Assembly (NCBI GenBank): GCA_049684915.1
Contig: JBAVGO010000051.1
Location: 1 to 41,376, forward strand
Source of the DNA: GWB2-37-7 sp049684915
Lineage (GTDB): Bacteria; Bacillota; Clostridia; Lutisporales; Lutisporaceae
Direction of reading: 5' to 3'
Length of the DNA: 41,376 bases
Part shown: positions 25,350-33,528 of the stretch, in pieces
How the letters are laid out: every line of letters starts with the position of its first letter
How positions within the stretch are numbered: the first letter of the stretch is position 1
Notes under the pieces: model-generated
What the model was told of the DNA's origin: nothing
Databases searched by the model: none
What the model saw: only the letters and a program-made list of their open reading frames with translations
Made by a program: the position numbers and the translations under genes

Positions 25350-27830
25350 ATGGATATAACAATATCTATAGAGCAAATTGAAAAGTTGCGTAGAGAGTTT
25401 AGAACATATTTAAGTGCTACCCACCCAGACTGGAGCGAAAGCACTGTTTCAGTGCACTTCTCCGATTCATTTTATGCTTTTAACAATAACGTGGGATTAG
25501 ATTTCTGGTCGTGCTTTACAAGTGATGCGGCAATGTTGGAAGCTCGTGACAGAATTGATGATTTTCTTTCTATAAATAGAAAATCAGGCCATGCCAATGA
25601 ACGTGCTGATGGCTATTTGGCATCAATGAAACACCTAAAGAGTTTTTTGGATGAAAAACATCCTACTCTTGCTAAGGAATGGAGTGGAAAATCAATGAAC
25701 AGTACATATTTGAAGACAGCTTTTCAAAACTGGATGCAAAATCAGAAAAAGTCTAATGGTGAATCTTACAAATCTGGTACAATTACAGCCTATACCAATG
25801 CTTTGAAAAACGCTACTACTAAGTTAAACCTTAGAGGTGCTACGCAAACAGATTTGTTCTACTATACAAACTCTGAAGCCTTCGAAGAGGCTTATAACAT
25901 AATTATCAACGCACCCAATTTCAGAGAGGTTGATTTGGCAGCGGGTAACAAAGCATATTCTAACGGAATGATTCTATATAAGAAGTTTCTTAAAGAGATG
26001 TCCGAACCTGCATGTTGGATATTTCAAGGGAATCCCAAGTATTATGATGTAGTTGGTGCAATTAATGACCTAGATAAAATTACATGGGCAGTCAATCAGT
26101 ATCCAAAACAGATAAAAGATGGAGATAAGGCTTATATTTGGCTTTCTGGCTCTGATGGCGGTATAATCGCCGTCGGCTCAATTATGTGTAATCCTGAAAT
26201 GAAAGAACCTGATACAGATGATCCATATAGTCGAGGGGAATCGCTCAAAACAGAGCCTTACTTGGCTGTCGATATAAAAATCGAAAGGAAATTGACCTCC
26301 AGTATCGTTCTCCGAAGCGTGTTGCTTGCTGATGAGCGCACAAAGCGACTAGAAATATTGACATATCCAGGTGCGACAAACTTCCGTGTGACAAAGGAAC
26401 AAGAAGCTGTTATTGATAGTATTATCAATAACAGCTATAAGAGAATTCCTATAACCACAGCAGTTGTGGTAAACTCAGCAGATAAAAAGCGTTATTGGAT
26501 GTTTGCACCTGGCGAAGGTTCAAACATGTGGGATGAATTTTATAACAAGGGCATTATGGGTATTGGTTGGGATGAACTCGGTGACTTATCACAGTTCCCT
26601 TCTAAAGAGTCCATGAAAGTGAAAATGAAAACCATTTATGGTGAAGAATACTCTTACAAGAATCCTGGACATGCTACTTGGCAATTTGCCAATGAAGTAA
26701 AGCCTGGTGATATCGTATTTGTAAAACGAGGATTGAGCAAAATCATTGGCCGTGGGGTTGTAGTGTCGGAATACATTTTTGATGTCTCAAGAAGCGAATA
26801 TCGCCACATACATATGATGAATTGGACACATCATGGAGAATGGAACCACGAGGGTCAAATCGTTATGAAAACCCTCACCGATATGACTCCATATACCGAC
26901 TACTATAAACACATGGAAGATATGTTTGCAGTCACCACGGAAGAGGATTTGACTCTAGATGATGAACATGCTCAGTATGAAAGTTATACTCAAGATGATT
27001 TTTTAACTGATGTTTATATGAGTGAAAAACAATATATCACATTGAAGAACCTCCTACTCAAAAAGAAAAACATAATCCTTCAGGGTGCACCCGGAGTTGG
27101 CAAGACTTATGCTGCAGAACGTCTGGCACATTCTATTATGGAAGAAAAGGATACCAGCCGTGTTATGGTGGTTCAGTTCCATCAAAGCTATAGTTATGAA
27201 GATTTTATTATGGGATATCGACCGAATGATAAAGGATTCTCTTTGACCAAAGGACCGTTTTACAACTTCTGCAAAGAAGCTGAACCCGATGATAGAGAGT
27301 ACTTCTTTATTATCGATGAAATTAATCGTGGTAATCTTAGTAAAATATTCGGAGAGTTATTGATGTTGATTGAAAATGACAAGCGAGACAAAGACGTTCG
27401 GTTGCTGTATGCAGATGAGCAGTTCTCTGTGCCAGAAAATGTTCATATCATAGGCATGATGAACACGGCAGATCGTAGTTTGGCTATGATTGACTATGCA
27501 CTACGCCGCCGTTTTGCATTCTTTGAATTTGAGCCTGCATTTGACACCGAGGGCTTTAAAACATATCAGGCTTCAATTGCCAACAAAAAATTTGATAAAT
27601 TGATTGATATCGTAGCCGATATGAACAAGGCCATCTCAGAAGATGCTTCCTTAGGTAGTGGTTTCCGAGTGGGTCACAGCTATTTCTGCACTGGAGACGT
27701 TGTGGACGATGCATGGTTGTCTGATTTGGTTGATTATGAACTTGTTCCTCTTATTAAAGAATATTGGTTCGATGAGTCTTCCAAGGTAGAGCAATGGATG
27801 TTAAAATTGCATGGTGCTATTAGTGGCTGA
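25350..27830 (+). CDS. mcrB: McrB-type GTPase with two EVE-like modules
   Basis: An 826-residue protein. Residues 1-210 are helical, with repeated segments resembling the core-binding helices of tyrosine recombinases (for example YLASMKHLKSFLDEKH near 90 and SNGMILYKKFLKEM near 200). An EVE/PUA-like domain follows at about 215-345 (ACWIFQGNPKYYDVV, AYIWLSGSDGGIIAVG) and a second EVE-like domain at about 378-500 (YWMFAPGEGSNMWDEFY, PGDIVFVKRG). The C-terminal AAA+ domain is classical McrB: Walker A GAPGVGKT (579-586), FIIDEINRGNLSKIFGEL and MNTADRSLAMIDYALRRRF (704-722). McrB is the GTP-driven motor of a modification-dependent restriction complex, and EVE domains read modified bases. The start ATG follows GAGGAGAG. 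It overlaps the McrC gene. The modified base recognised cannot be predicted. Confidence 0.9.
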   Translation: MDITISIEQIEKLRREFRTYLSATHPDWSESTVSVHFSDSFYAFNNNVGLDFWSCFTSDAAMLEARDRIDDFLSINRKSGHANERADGYLASMKHLKSFLDEKHPTLAKEWSGKSMNSTYLKTAFQNWMQNQKKSNGESYKSGTITAYTNALKNATTKLNLRGATQTDLFYYTNSEAFEEAYNIIINAPNFREVDLAAGNKAYSNGMILYKKFLKEMSEPACWIFQGNPKYYDVVGAINDLDKITWAVNQYPKQIKDGDKAYIWLSGSDGGIIAVGSIMCNPEMKEPDTDDPYSRGESLKTEPYLAVDIKIERKLTSSIVLRSVLLADERTKRLEILTYPGATNFRVTKEQEAVIDSIINNSYKRIPITTAVVVNSADKKRYWMFAPGEGSNMWDEFYNKGIMGIGWDELGDLSQFPSKESMKVKMKTIYGEEYSYKNPGHATWQFANEVKPGDIVFVKRGLSKIIGRGVVVSEYIFDVSRSEYRHIHMMNWTHHGEWNHEGQIVMKTLTDMTPYTDYYKHMEDMFAVTTEEDLTLDDEHAQYESYTQDDFLTDVYMSEKQYITLKNLLLKKKNIILQGAPGVGKTYAAERLAHSIMEEKDTSRVMVVQFHQSYSYEDFIMGYRPNDKGFSLTKGPFYNFCKEAEPDDREYFFIIDEINRGNLSKIFGELLMLIENDKRDKDVRLLYADEQFSVPENVHIIGMMNTADRSLAMIDYALRRRFAFFEFEPAFDTEGFKTYQASIANKKFDKLIDIVADMNKAISEDASLGSGFRVGHSYFCTGDVVDDAWLSDLVDYELVPLIKEYWFDESSKVEQWMLKLHGAISG

Positions 27831-28869
27831 TAACATAAGAATTAAGAATATTTACTATATGTTGGCCTATGCGTATCAAACCCTTAGTGAAGCAGGATAT
27901 AAAAGTGTCGAGTCCGAAGACTTTAAAAATGTTCATGACCTCTTATCCTCCATTTTAATTAAGGGGGTTTCCAGTCAAATTAAACGTGGTCTACACCGTG
28001 ACTATGTCCCGCAAACAGAAACCCTTGGTAGTCTGAGGGGGAAAATTGACATAACTAATTCTGTAAAACAACAAACGATGATGACCAGACAGATGGTTTG
28101 TCAGTATGATTTATTTTCTGAGGATACACAGTTCAATCAAATATTAAAATCCGCAATAATGCTTTTGCTTCGGCATGGTGATGTCAAACAGATTAATAAA
28201 AAGATTTTACGCAAGATGCTATTATATTTTGAGAATGTTATGGACATTGACCCATATCATGTAAATTGGAGTGCTGTTAGCTATCACAGGAATAATGCCA
28301 CCTATAAAATGTTGATTAATATTTGCTGGCTTGTAATTAAAGGCCTATTGCTTACCACAAATGATGGGAAATATAAAATGGCACAGTTCCTTGATGACCA
28401 ACAGATGCATTGGCTTTATGAGAAGTTTGTTCTTGGATACTACAAAAAAGAATATCCGCAGTTTGCTGCAAGTGCGTCCTATATTGATTGGGATATGGAA
28501 GATGACGATAGTAAAGTATTCCTACCAATAATGAAGTCTGATATTACACTTACATATGGCATCAAAACATTAATCATAGACACAAAGTATTATGGGCACA
28601 CAATGCAGTCAAATTCCATGTTCAACAGCACTACCATCATCTCTGGAAACCTATATCAGATTTTTACTTATGTAAAAAACAAGGATGTAGGCAATACAGG
28701 GAATGTAAGCGGGATGCTTCTCTATGCTAAAACAGATGAGACCATTACACCAGACAATGAATATCTTATAGGTGGTAATCACATTAGCGTTAAGACACTA
28801 GACTTAAGTGGTAGCTGGGAAGAGATAAAGATGCAATTAGATTGTATAACGTCTGTCTTGATGTTTTGA
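27811..28869 (+). CDS. mcrC: McrC-type restriction nuclease subunit
   Basis: About 352 residues. The start overlaps the end of mcrB by about 20 bases; ATG 27811, GTG 27814 and GTG 27823 are all possible, and no clear ribosome binding site decides, so translational coupling is likely. The N-terminus IRIKNIYYMLAYAYQ is the McrC signature and binds McrB. The C-terminal PD-(D/E)xK nuclease core is visible as KSDITL (Asp244) and LIIDTKYY (Asp257, Lys259), followed by a Gln in LYQIFTYV as usual for the fold. McrC stimulates the McrB GTPase and cuts DNA. The pair forms a complete two-gene system. Confidence 0.9.
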   Translation: MVLLVADNIRIKNIYYMLAYAYQTLSEAGYKSVESEDFKNVHDLLSSILIKGVSSQIKRGLHRDYVPQTETLGSLRGKIDITNSVKQQTMMTRQMVCQYDLFSEDTQFNQILKSAIMLLLRHGDVKQINKKILRKMLLYFENVMDIDPYHVNWSAVSYHRNNATYKMLINICWLVIKGLLLTTNDGKYKMAQFLDDQQMHWLYEKFVLGYYKKEYPQFAASASYIDWDMEDDDSKVFLPIMKSDITLTYGIKTLIIDTKYYGHTMQSNSMFNSTTIISGNLYQIFTYVKNKDVGNTGNVSGMLLYAKTDETITPDNEYLIGGNHISVKTLDLSGSWEEIKMQLDCITSVLMF

Positions 28870-28981
28870 TTTTCTTCTCATACATTTTAAAGGGATGAGG
28901 GGAAGGTAAGTTATCTCCTTATACAATGGATTACACACGTAACGCGTCACCTCCACCGAATACATAAAACAAATTGTGGAG

Positions 28982-29031
28982 GAAATTTTCAAACTATTTG
29001 AGATTAGTTTTCAAACTATTTGAGAACTGAC
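28982..29031 (+). repeat. Direct repeat, right copies (Wadjet-McrBC block)
   Basis: AATTTTCAAACTATTTGAGA at 28984-29003 matches 16469-16488. A second copy, TTTTCAAACTATTTGAGAA, follows at 29009-29027. They lie 110 bases after the mcrC stop and immediately before the 240-bp tandem repeat. Confidence 0.6.
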
Positions 29032-29032
29032 A

Positions 29033-29513
29033 CTTTTATTGTTGGGTAAAGGAGACTTGCTTGCGGGATATATCGAAAATTGCGAATGAAAGATTGGGAA
29101 GAGAGACTTTAGAATGAAGGGTTTTGTCGGAATAGAATAGAAAGTATTATTTGTAAGACGGAAGTGGGTGAATTGTGATGGGGTATATTTTATGTTTATT
29201 CTAGAGTTTATCCATAAGAAAAATTCTTAGCAAGTCATACAATAACCGTCCAAACGTCGTGCCTGGCACTTATTATTTGTTGGGTAAAATGAGGCATGTT
29301 TGCATAATATGTCGAAATTTGCGAACGAAAGATTGGGAAGAGAGACTTTAGAATGAAGGGTTTTGTCGGAATGGAAGAGAAAGTATTATTTGTAAGATAG
29401 ATGTGGGTGGATTGTGATGGGGTATATTTTATGTTTATTCTAGAGTTTATCCATAAGAAAAATTCTCTGTAAGTCACACAATAACCGTCCAAACGTCGTG
29501 CCTGGCACTTATT
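29033..29513 (+). repeat. Tandem duplication, two units of about 240 bp
   Basis: Two adjacent near-identical units, about 29033-29272 and 29273-29513, each run from TTGTTGGGTAAA to GTCGTGCCTGGCACTTATT. For example GCCTGGCACT is at 29261 and at 29501, and AGAGTTTATCCATAAG occurs in both. Differences are scattered single bases and one indel, so the duplication is old or under some constraint. No ORF runs through both units in a believable way. The right end of each unit carries the REP-like GTGCCTGGCAC palindrome. The function is unknown. Confidence 0.85.
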
Positions 29514-29518
29514 TTTAA

Positions 29519-29683
29519 AACTTTGATATTAATTGGTTGAATCAATTTAGTGCTTCTCTCCATCAATCTGTTGCTAAAAACAATAAGGCGAGAAAAATAA
29601 TTAAAGATAAGCTTAAACAAATGATTTTAGACAGTAATTGTGATAGAAAGTTAAGAGAAATATTTTTTAAATATTATGATTAA
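29519..29683 (+). pseudogene. 3' fragment of an unidentified gene
   Basis: Directly after the second 240-bp unit an open frame without a start codon encodes about 54 residues (containing INWLNQFSASLHQS and ending KLREIFFKYYD) before a TAA at 29681. The codon usage looks like that of real genes of this window. It appears to be the C-terminal end of a gene whose 5' part was replaced by the repeats. The family is not recognised. Confidence 0.4.
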
Positions 29684-29785
29684 ATTCTTGAATTATTTAA
29701 GAATTATCACTTTAATTGGTCATACAAATTATATCGAAAAACAGATATTTTACAACTACAATAATCTTTAAGATATGGAGTAAGT

Positions 29786-30550
29786 ATGAAAAATAAAATT
29801 AATATAAATGAAAATCTAATATCTAAAGTAAACTCAAAAAAGTTAACAAGAGGTAAGATTGATACATTTATGATGAATTTTTTATCAAACTTTGGTATTT
29901 CTCTTGAAGTCCTAAACATAGTCAAAAATAATTCAAAAGAAGAATATAGTAAAATGGCTTTATCACAGCACATCGTAACATTAATTAGTTTGTGTGAAAC
30001 TTTATTTAGGGATATTTTCGTTTGTATATTAGAAAAAGAACCCAGTTACATAGAGAAGATAAAGAATGAATACAACTTAAAAATAGATAATAAACAAAAT
30101 GATACTAACATAAATATAAAAGACATTTTGCCAGAATTCTTTAATTTTCAGAATATTTATGATATAGAAAAGGTTTTTAAGTTTATTATCGAAGGTGATA
30201 ACTTTTTTGATAATATTGGAGAACTTGTAATACCTTTGTATGAATCAACAGATAATAAAATTAAAAAATTTTCACTAAACAAGTCATTCAAAAACTGGTT
30301 TTCATTATTTAATGAGGTTATAAAAGAGAGGCATAATATTGTGCATGATTCAAATTATAAAACTACATTTAATTCTAATAATATAACCTCTTATCAAAGA
30401 GTAGTTTTATTTTTCTCTCAAATATTTTCATTATGGATAACAAATAAATTCAGCCTTCCATACTTGGCTTTGCATATAAAAGACGGGGTAGAGATTCCGT
30501 ATATAATAACTCTTGAGGAATATGATAATACTTGGGAACTGGTGGAATAA
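29786..30550 (+). CDS. HEPN-like protein, putative RNase
   Basis: A 254-residue, mostly helical, Asn/Lys-rich protein. The only clear motif is ERHNIVHDSN, with R182-x4-H187, the R-x(4-6)-H signature of HEPN ribonuclease active sites, placed in the C-terminal helical half as in RiboL-PSP/MAE_28990-type HEPN proteins. The preceding SLCETLFRDIFVCIL helix (about 67-81) resembles the first HEPN helix. HEPN proteins usually act as RNA-cutting toxins or abortive-infection effectors. No MNT antitoxin gene is adjacent, so it would be a solitary effector or be controlled otherwise. The ribosome binding site is weak (ATGGAG about 10 bases upstream of the ATG). It closes the defence island. Confidence 0.6.
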   Translation: MKNKININENLISKVNSKKLTRGKIDTFMMNFLSNFGISLEVLNIVKNNSKEEYSKMALSQHIVTLISLCETLFRDIFVCILEKEPSYIEKIKNEYNLKIDNKQNDTNINIKDILPEFFNFQNIYDIEKVFKFIIEGDNFFDNIGELVIPLYESTDNKIKKFSLNKSFKNWFSLFNEVIKERHNIVHDSNYKTTFNSNNITSYQRVVLFFSQIFSLWITNKFSLPYLALHIKDGVEIPYIITLEEYDNTWELVE

Positions 30551-30613
30551 TTATAGATTAACAACTTAAGTGAAATAAATAAAATGCTAGTTATGGCATT
30601 ATCTTTAACCCAC

Positions 30614-31316
30614 AAGTGCCAGGCACCGAACATAAGAACATATTTGCAAAAACACACATCTTCTGCTCAGTGATAGCAGGAGATGTATTTTTTATGGGAA
30701 GACCTTGGAGAGAAGAGTATAAGGGTGGAATATATCATGTAATAGCAAGAGGCAACAATAATGAGTATATTTCAAGGATAACATAGACAAGGAATACTTT
30801 TTAAAGGAAGTAAAAGAGTTTAAGAAGGGGTTAGAGTAAAGATATTTGCTATCTCTGATAAGATACATACATCAAAACACTGTATTAGTATATATGAGGT
30901 CGAAGGTAGAGGAATACAGATGGAGTAGCGATTGGTACTACAGAAACAATATAAACAACTTTATAAATATAGATGTATCTCTTAGAGTGCTGTCAGAAGA
31001 CAGGACAGAAGCATTGAAGCAGTATAGTGTCTATATGAACGAAAAAGAAAAAGAAACCTATGACAGCAAAACTGTCATAGGTGACGAAGCATATGCTATA
31101 ATGTGTAAAGCAAGGAAAAAGGTTGAACAGAGAAAAAGGCTGGATGGCGAGGGCTTCATAGAGATAAAGAATAGGTCAAGGAAAAGAAGCTTAACACAGT
31201 ATAAACTCAAATATGCGAAAGTAGCAGTCGAGTTAAAATATTAGTACGACAGACACTGCCATAAAAAACTTGCTGAGTAGAAACAAATAAGTTCTTATGT
31301 TTGGTGCCTGGCACTT
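30614..31316 (+). mobile_element. RAYT (REP-associated tyrosine transposase) element, decayed
   Basis: About 703 bp bounded by 26-bp terminal inverted repeats with 25 of 26 positions matching: AAGTGCCAGGCACC... at 30614-30639 and its complement at 31291-31316. The outermost GTGCC-T-GGCAC is itself palindromic, as in REP sequences. Just inside the left end is a 12-bp hairpin (ACATCTTCTGCT / AGCAGGAGATGT, 30656-30686) followed by a T-run, and a degraded transposase gene fills the rest. Confidence 0.8.
30694..31244 (+). pseudogene. RAYT transposase pseudogene (Y1_Tnp/IS200-like)
   Basis: Starts MGRPWREEYKGGIYHVIARG, the N-terminal signature of REP-associated Y1 transposases. One T is missing near 30770: the frame runs into TAG at 30784, while the +1 frame continues FKDNIDKEYFLKEVKEFKK. 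The middle, including the HxH metal-binding motif, is deleted. From about 30840 the C-terminal part resumes with RYIHQNT, the expected catalytic Tyr region, and EEYRWSS, and runs to a stop at 31244. With a frameshift and a missing HUH motif the product cannot be active. A 10-bp perfect inverted repeat (CCTATGACAG) lies at 31057-31081. Confidence 0.8.
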
Positions 31317-31334
31317 ATAAATGGAGGTAAAAAT

Positions 31335-32243
31335 ATGGGAAAAAAATCAATTATGCTAATAATAGCATCAATACTCATAGTTCTATCCGCAAGTTTTTTA
31401 ATTCCAAATGCATTAAGTCATCCAATAGTAGCTTTAAATACACATAATTATGTTCCTCCATTTGGGGCTGCTCAAGGTCAGCTAAAATATGAACTTACAT
31501 TTGAAAATGTTATAAACAAATATTCAAGTAATGTAGTGGTATGCAAGGTTATAAGTGGAGAAAAGTATTCAAAGAATAAAAATATGTATAAAGTTGAAAT
31601 AAATGAAAATTTAGTTGGGGAAGTAGAAGGATCTACTATATTTATTCATGCAGATAAAGATAGTTTAATAATGGGGAAATCATATTTACTATCCTTAAGG
31701 GAGCATGATTCGGCATTACAGAATAATGTTTTTTATGTTGCATTAAATCAATTTATAATTCAAATTGATGAAAATAGTAATCTTCTTTTACTAGAGAATT
31801 CAGAAACACAAGAATTTATAAAGCCTTTTAAAACTGATAAATTTAATAATTTGGATAATGCAAAAGCATATATAAATGAAATTAAAAAGGATAATATGTA
31901 CATCAACAACACAAAGAAAAAGGTAATTGATCAAGCTAAAGATGTAGAGGAATTAATAAAACTTTCAAATCATATAATAGAGATATCGGTGATTGATTAT
32001 CAAATCTCTGGAGAAGTCAATAATATAGCTATTGTTGATTATGATTGCTACAAAAAATATAAAGGTGGTAACTTTAAAAATATACACAGTTTATTGCTTC
32101 CTACAAATATAGAGAAAGATAAAAAGTATTTATTATTCCTTGTAGGAGATAATGACGATGTTACTTTAGCTACAAGAAAAGGTAGTGTGTTAGAAGTAGG
32201 TTCGAATGAATATAATAACGCAATAAAATACATAAACAATTAA
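31335..32243 (+). CDS. Exported or membrane-anchored hypothetical protein
   Basis: A 302-residue protein. A lysine-containing N-terminus and a hydrophobic stretch (about 6-27, IMLIIASILIVLSASFLIPN) form a signal peptide or membrane anchor. No lipobox Cys is visible. The rest is predicted extracellular, mixed alpha/beta and Asn/Lys-rich, with two similar-looking halves: VVVCKVISGEKYSKNKNMYKV (about 68 on) and ISVIDYQISGEVNNIAIV (about 217 on), each leading to a 'KSYLLSL' / 'KKYLLFL' strand. That suggests an internal duplication. The family is not recognised. It sits between the RAYT element and its miniature derivative, with AAATGGAGG upstream of the ATG. Confidence 0.7.
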   Translation: MGKKSIMLIIASILIVLSASFLIPNALSHPIVALNTHNYVPPFGAAQGQLKYELTFENVINKYSSNVVVCKVISGEKYSKNKNMYKVEINENLVGEVEGSTIFIHADKDSLIMGKSYLLSLREHDSALQNNVFYVALNQFIIQIDENSNLLLLENSETQEFIKPFKTDKFNNLDNAKAYINEIKKDNMYINNTKKKVIDQAKDVEELIKLSNHIIEISVIDYQISGEVNNIAIVDYDCYKKYKGGNFKNIHSLLLPTNIEKDKKYLLFLVGDNDDVTLATRKGSVLEVGSNEYNNAIKYINN

Positions 32244-32250
32244 AACCCAC

Positions 32251-32416
32251 AAGTGCCAGGTGCAAACATAATTACAAAAAATACATCTTCTGCTAAGTGA
32301 TAGCAGGAGATGTATTTTTTTATGGAAAGACCTTGGAGAGAAGAGTATAAGGGTGGAATATAACATGTAATGGCAGGAAAAAACAAATAAGTTCTTATAT
32401 TCGGTGCCTGGCACTT
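32251..32416 (+). mobile_element. 166-bp miniature RAYT-derived element (MITE)
   Basis: The left end AAGTGCCAGGTGC at 32251 and right end GTGCCTGGCACTT finishing at 32416 match the terminal repeats of the element at 30614-31316. It keeps the internal hairpin (CATCTTCTGCT / AGCAGGAGATG) with its T-run and only the first about 20 codons of the transposase gene (ERPWREEYKGGI), then jumps to the right end. It is a deletion derivative that could only be moved by an enzyme supplied elsewhere. Confidence 0.8.
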
Positions 32417-32553
32417 TTAAAAAAATTTGAAGTGACAAATTTCGACAAAATTTTCAATAATTATATGATATAGTTATAATTATAATTAGGTTTTACTACT
32501 ATAAATTAACATATCAGTTTGTTTCATCATAATGAAAAAAGGGGGAAATACAA

Positions 32554-33489
32554 ATGAGTAGGTTAGGAGAAAAAAGGGACTTTATAAATATTAGCGATTT
32601 TTCAAAGGATGAAATTCTTGAAACAATAGAGCTTGGACAAAAATTAAAGTATGAAACAAAGAATAATATACCTCATCAACATTTAAAAGGGAAAACATTA
32701 GGTATGCTTTTTAGAAAAGCTTCTACAAGAACAAGAGTATCTTTTGAAGTTGGAATGTATCAATTAGGAGGAATGGCTCTGTTTTTAGATACAAATGATA
32801 CTCAAATGAAGAATGGTGAAATTATTCAAGATACTGCAAGAGTGTTATCTCGTTATGTAGATGGAATAATGATAAGAACTTATTCTGATAAAGAAGTAGA
32901 AATGTTAGCAAAATATTCTTCTGTTCCTGTAATAAATGGTCTGACTAATGAGCAGCATCCATGTCAAGTTCTTGCTGATTTAATGACTATAAAGGAATAT
33001 AAAAAGAAATTTGATGGTCTTAAGGTAGCTTTTATTGGTGATGGACATAATATGGCGAATACTACAATAGAAGGCTGTCTAATGGTTGGAATGGATATTT
33101 CACTAGCAACTCCAAAGGGCTTTGAACCAGCAAGCCATATTATGAAAAGAGTTAGGGAAATAGAAGAAACATCAAGTGGTAGTTTATATTTATGTAATGA
33201 TCCTAAGGAAGCGGCAGAAGGTGCAGATGTTGTTATTACAGATGTATGGGAAAGCAGAGGAATAGAAGAGGATAGAAACATTAGGAGAGAATTTTTCAAA
33301 GAATTTCAAATTAACAGTGATCTCATGAAGGTAACTCATAAAGATGCAATGGTACTTCATTGTTTGCCTGCTCGCAGAGAAGAAGAGATTACAACAGAAA
33401 TGTTTGATAAACACCAAGAGGTAATTTTTGAAGAAGCTGAAAATAGATTACATGCCCAAAAAGCTGTAATGGTTAAGTTAATGAGTTAA
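32554..33489 (+). CDS. argF: Ornithine carbamoyltransferase-like protein, variant SMG loop
   Basis: A 311-residue transcarbamylase. The carbamoyl-phosphate motif STRTR is at 57-61, followed by HPCQVLADL (135-143) and HCLPA (269-273) with REEE after it. All are as in ornithine carbamoyltransferase, which makes citrulline from ornithine. The ornithine-binding loop, normally DVWVSMG, reads DVWESRG (230-236), so Met is Arg and the preceding residue is Glu. This may alter the second substrate. The start ATG has AAGGGGG upstream. No other arginine-pathway gene is near. A strong terminator follows and then a large NRPS gene, so it could be a catabolic or biosynthetic OTC or a peptide-precursor enzyme. 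The gene symbol is therefore provisional. Confidence 0.85.
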   Translation: MSRLGEKRDFINISDFSKDEILETIELGQKLKYETKNNIPHQHLKGKTLGMLFRKASTRTRVSFEVGMYQLGGMALFLDTNDTQMKNGEIIQDTARVLSRYVDGIMIRTYSDKEVEMLAKYSSVPVINGLTNEQHPCQVLADLMTIKEYKKKFDGLKVAFIGDGHNMANTTIEGCLMVGMDISLATPKGFEPASHIMKRVREIEETSSGSLYLCNDPKEAAEGADVVITDVWESRGIEEDRNIRREFFKEFQINSDLMKVTHKDAMVLHCLPARREEEITTEMFDKHQEVIFEEAENRLHAQKAVMVKLMS

Positions 33490-33528
33490 TATATAAAAGC
33501 ATAATAAATTGATGATTTGTCAGCTATA

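Noticed and set aside
29235..29492. 85-codon minus-strand open frame across the tandem repeat
   Set aside because: It is created by the repeat sequence itself, has no ribosome site and no protein-like pattern.
31057..31081. Perfect 10-bp inverted repeat CCTATGACAG as a terminator
   Set aside because: It lies inside the transposase pseudogene reading frame, has no T-run after it, and can be explained by coding sequence or chance.
32441..32447. TTCGACA, complement of a Spo0A box, upstream of the carbamoyltransferase gene
   Set aside because: A seven-base match in AT-rich DNA is expected by chance, and no promoter context ties it to the gene.
32450..32550. ArgR operator in front of the argF-like gene
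   Set aside because: No convincing ARG box was found; only generic AT-rich sequence.
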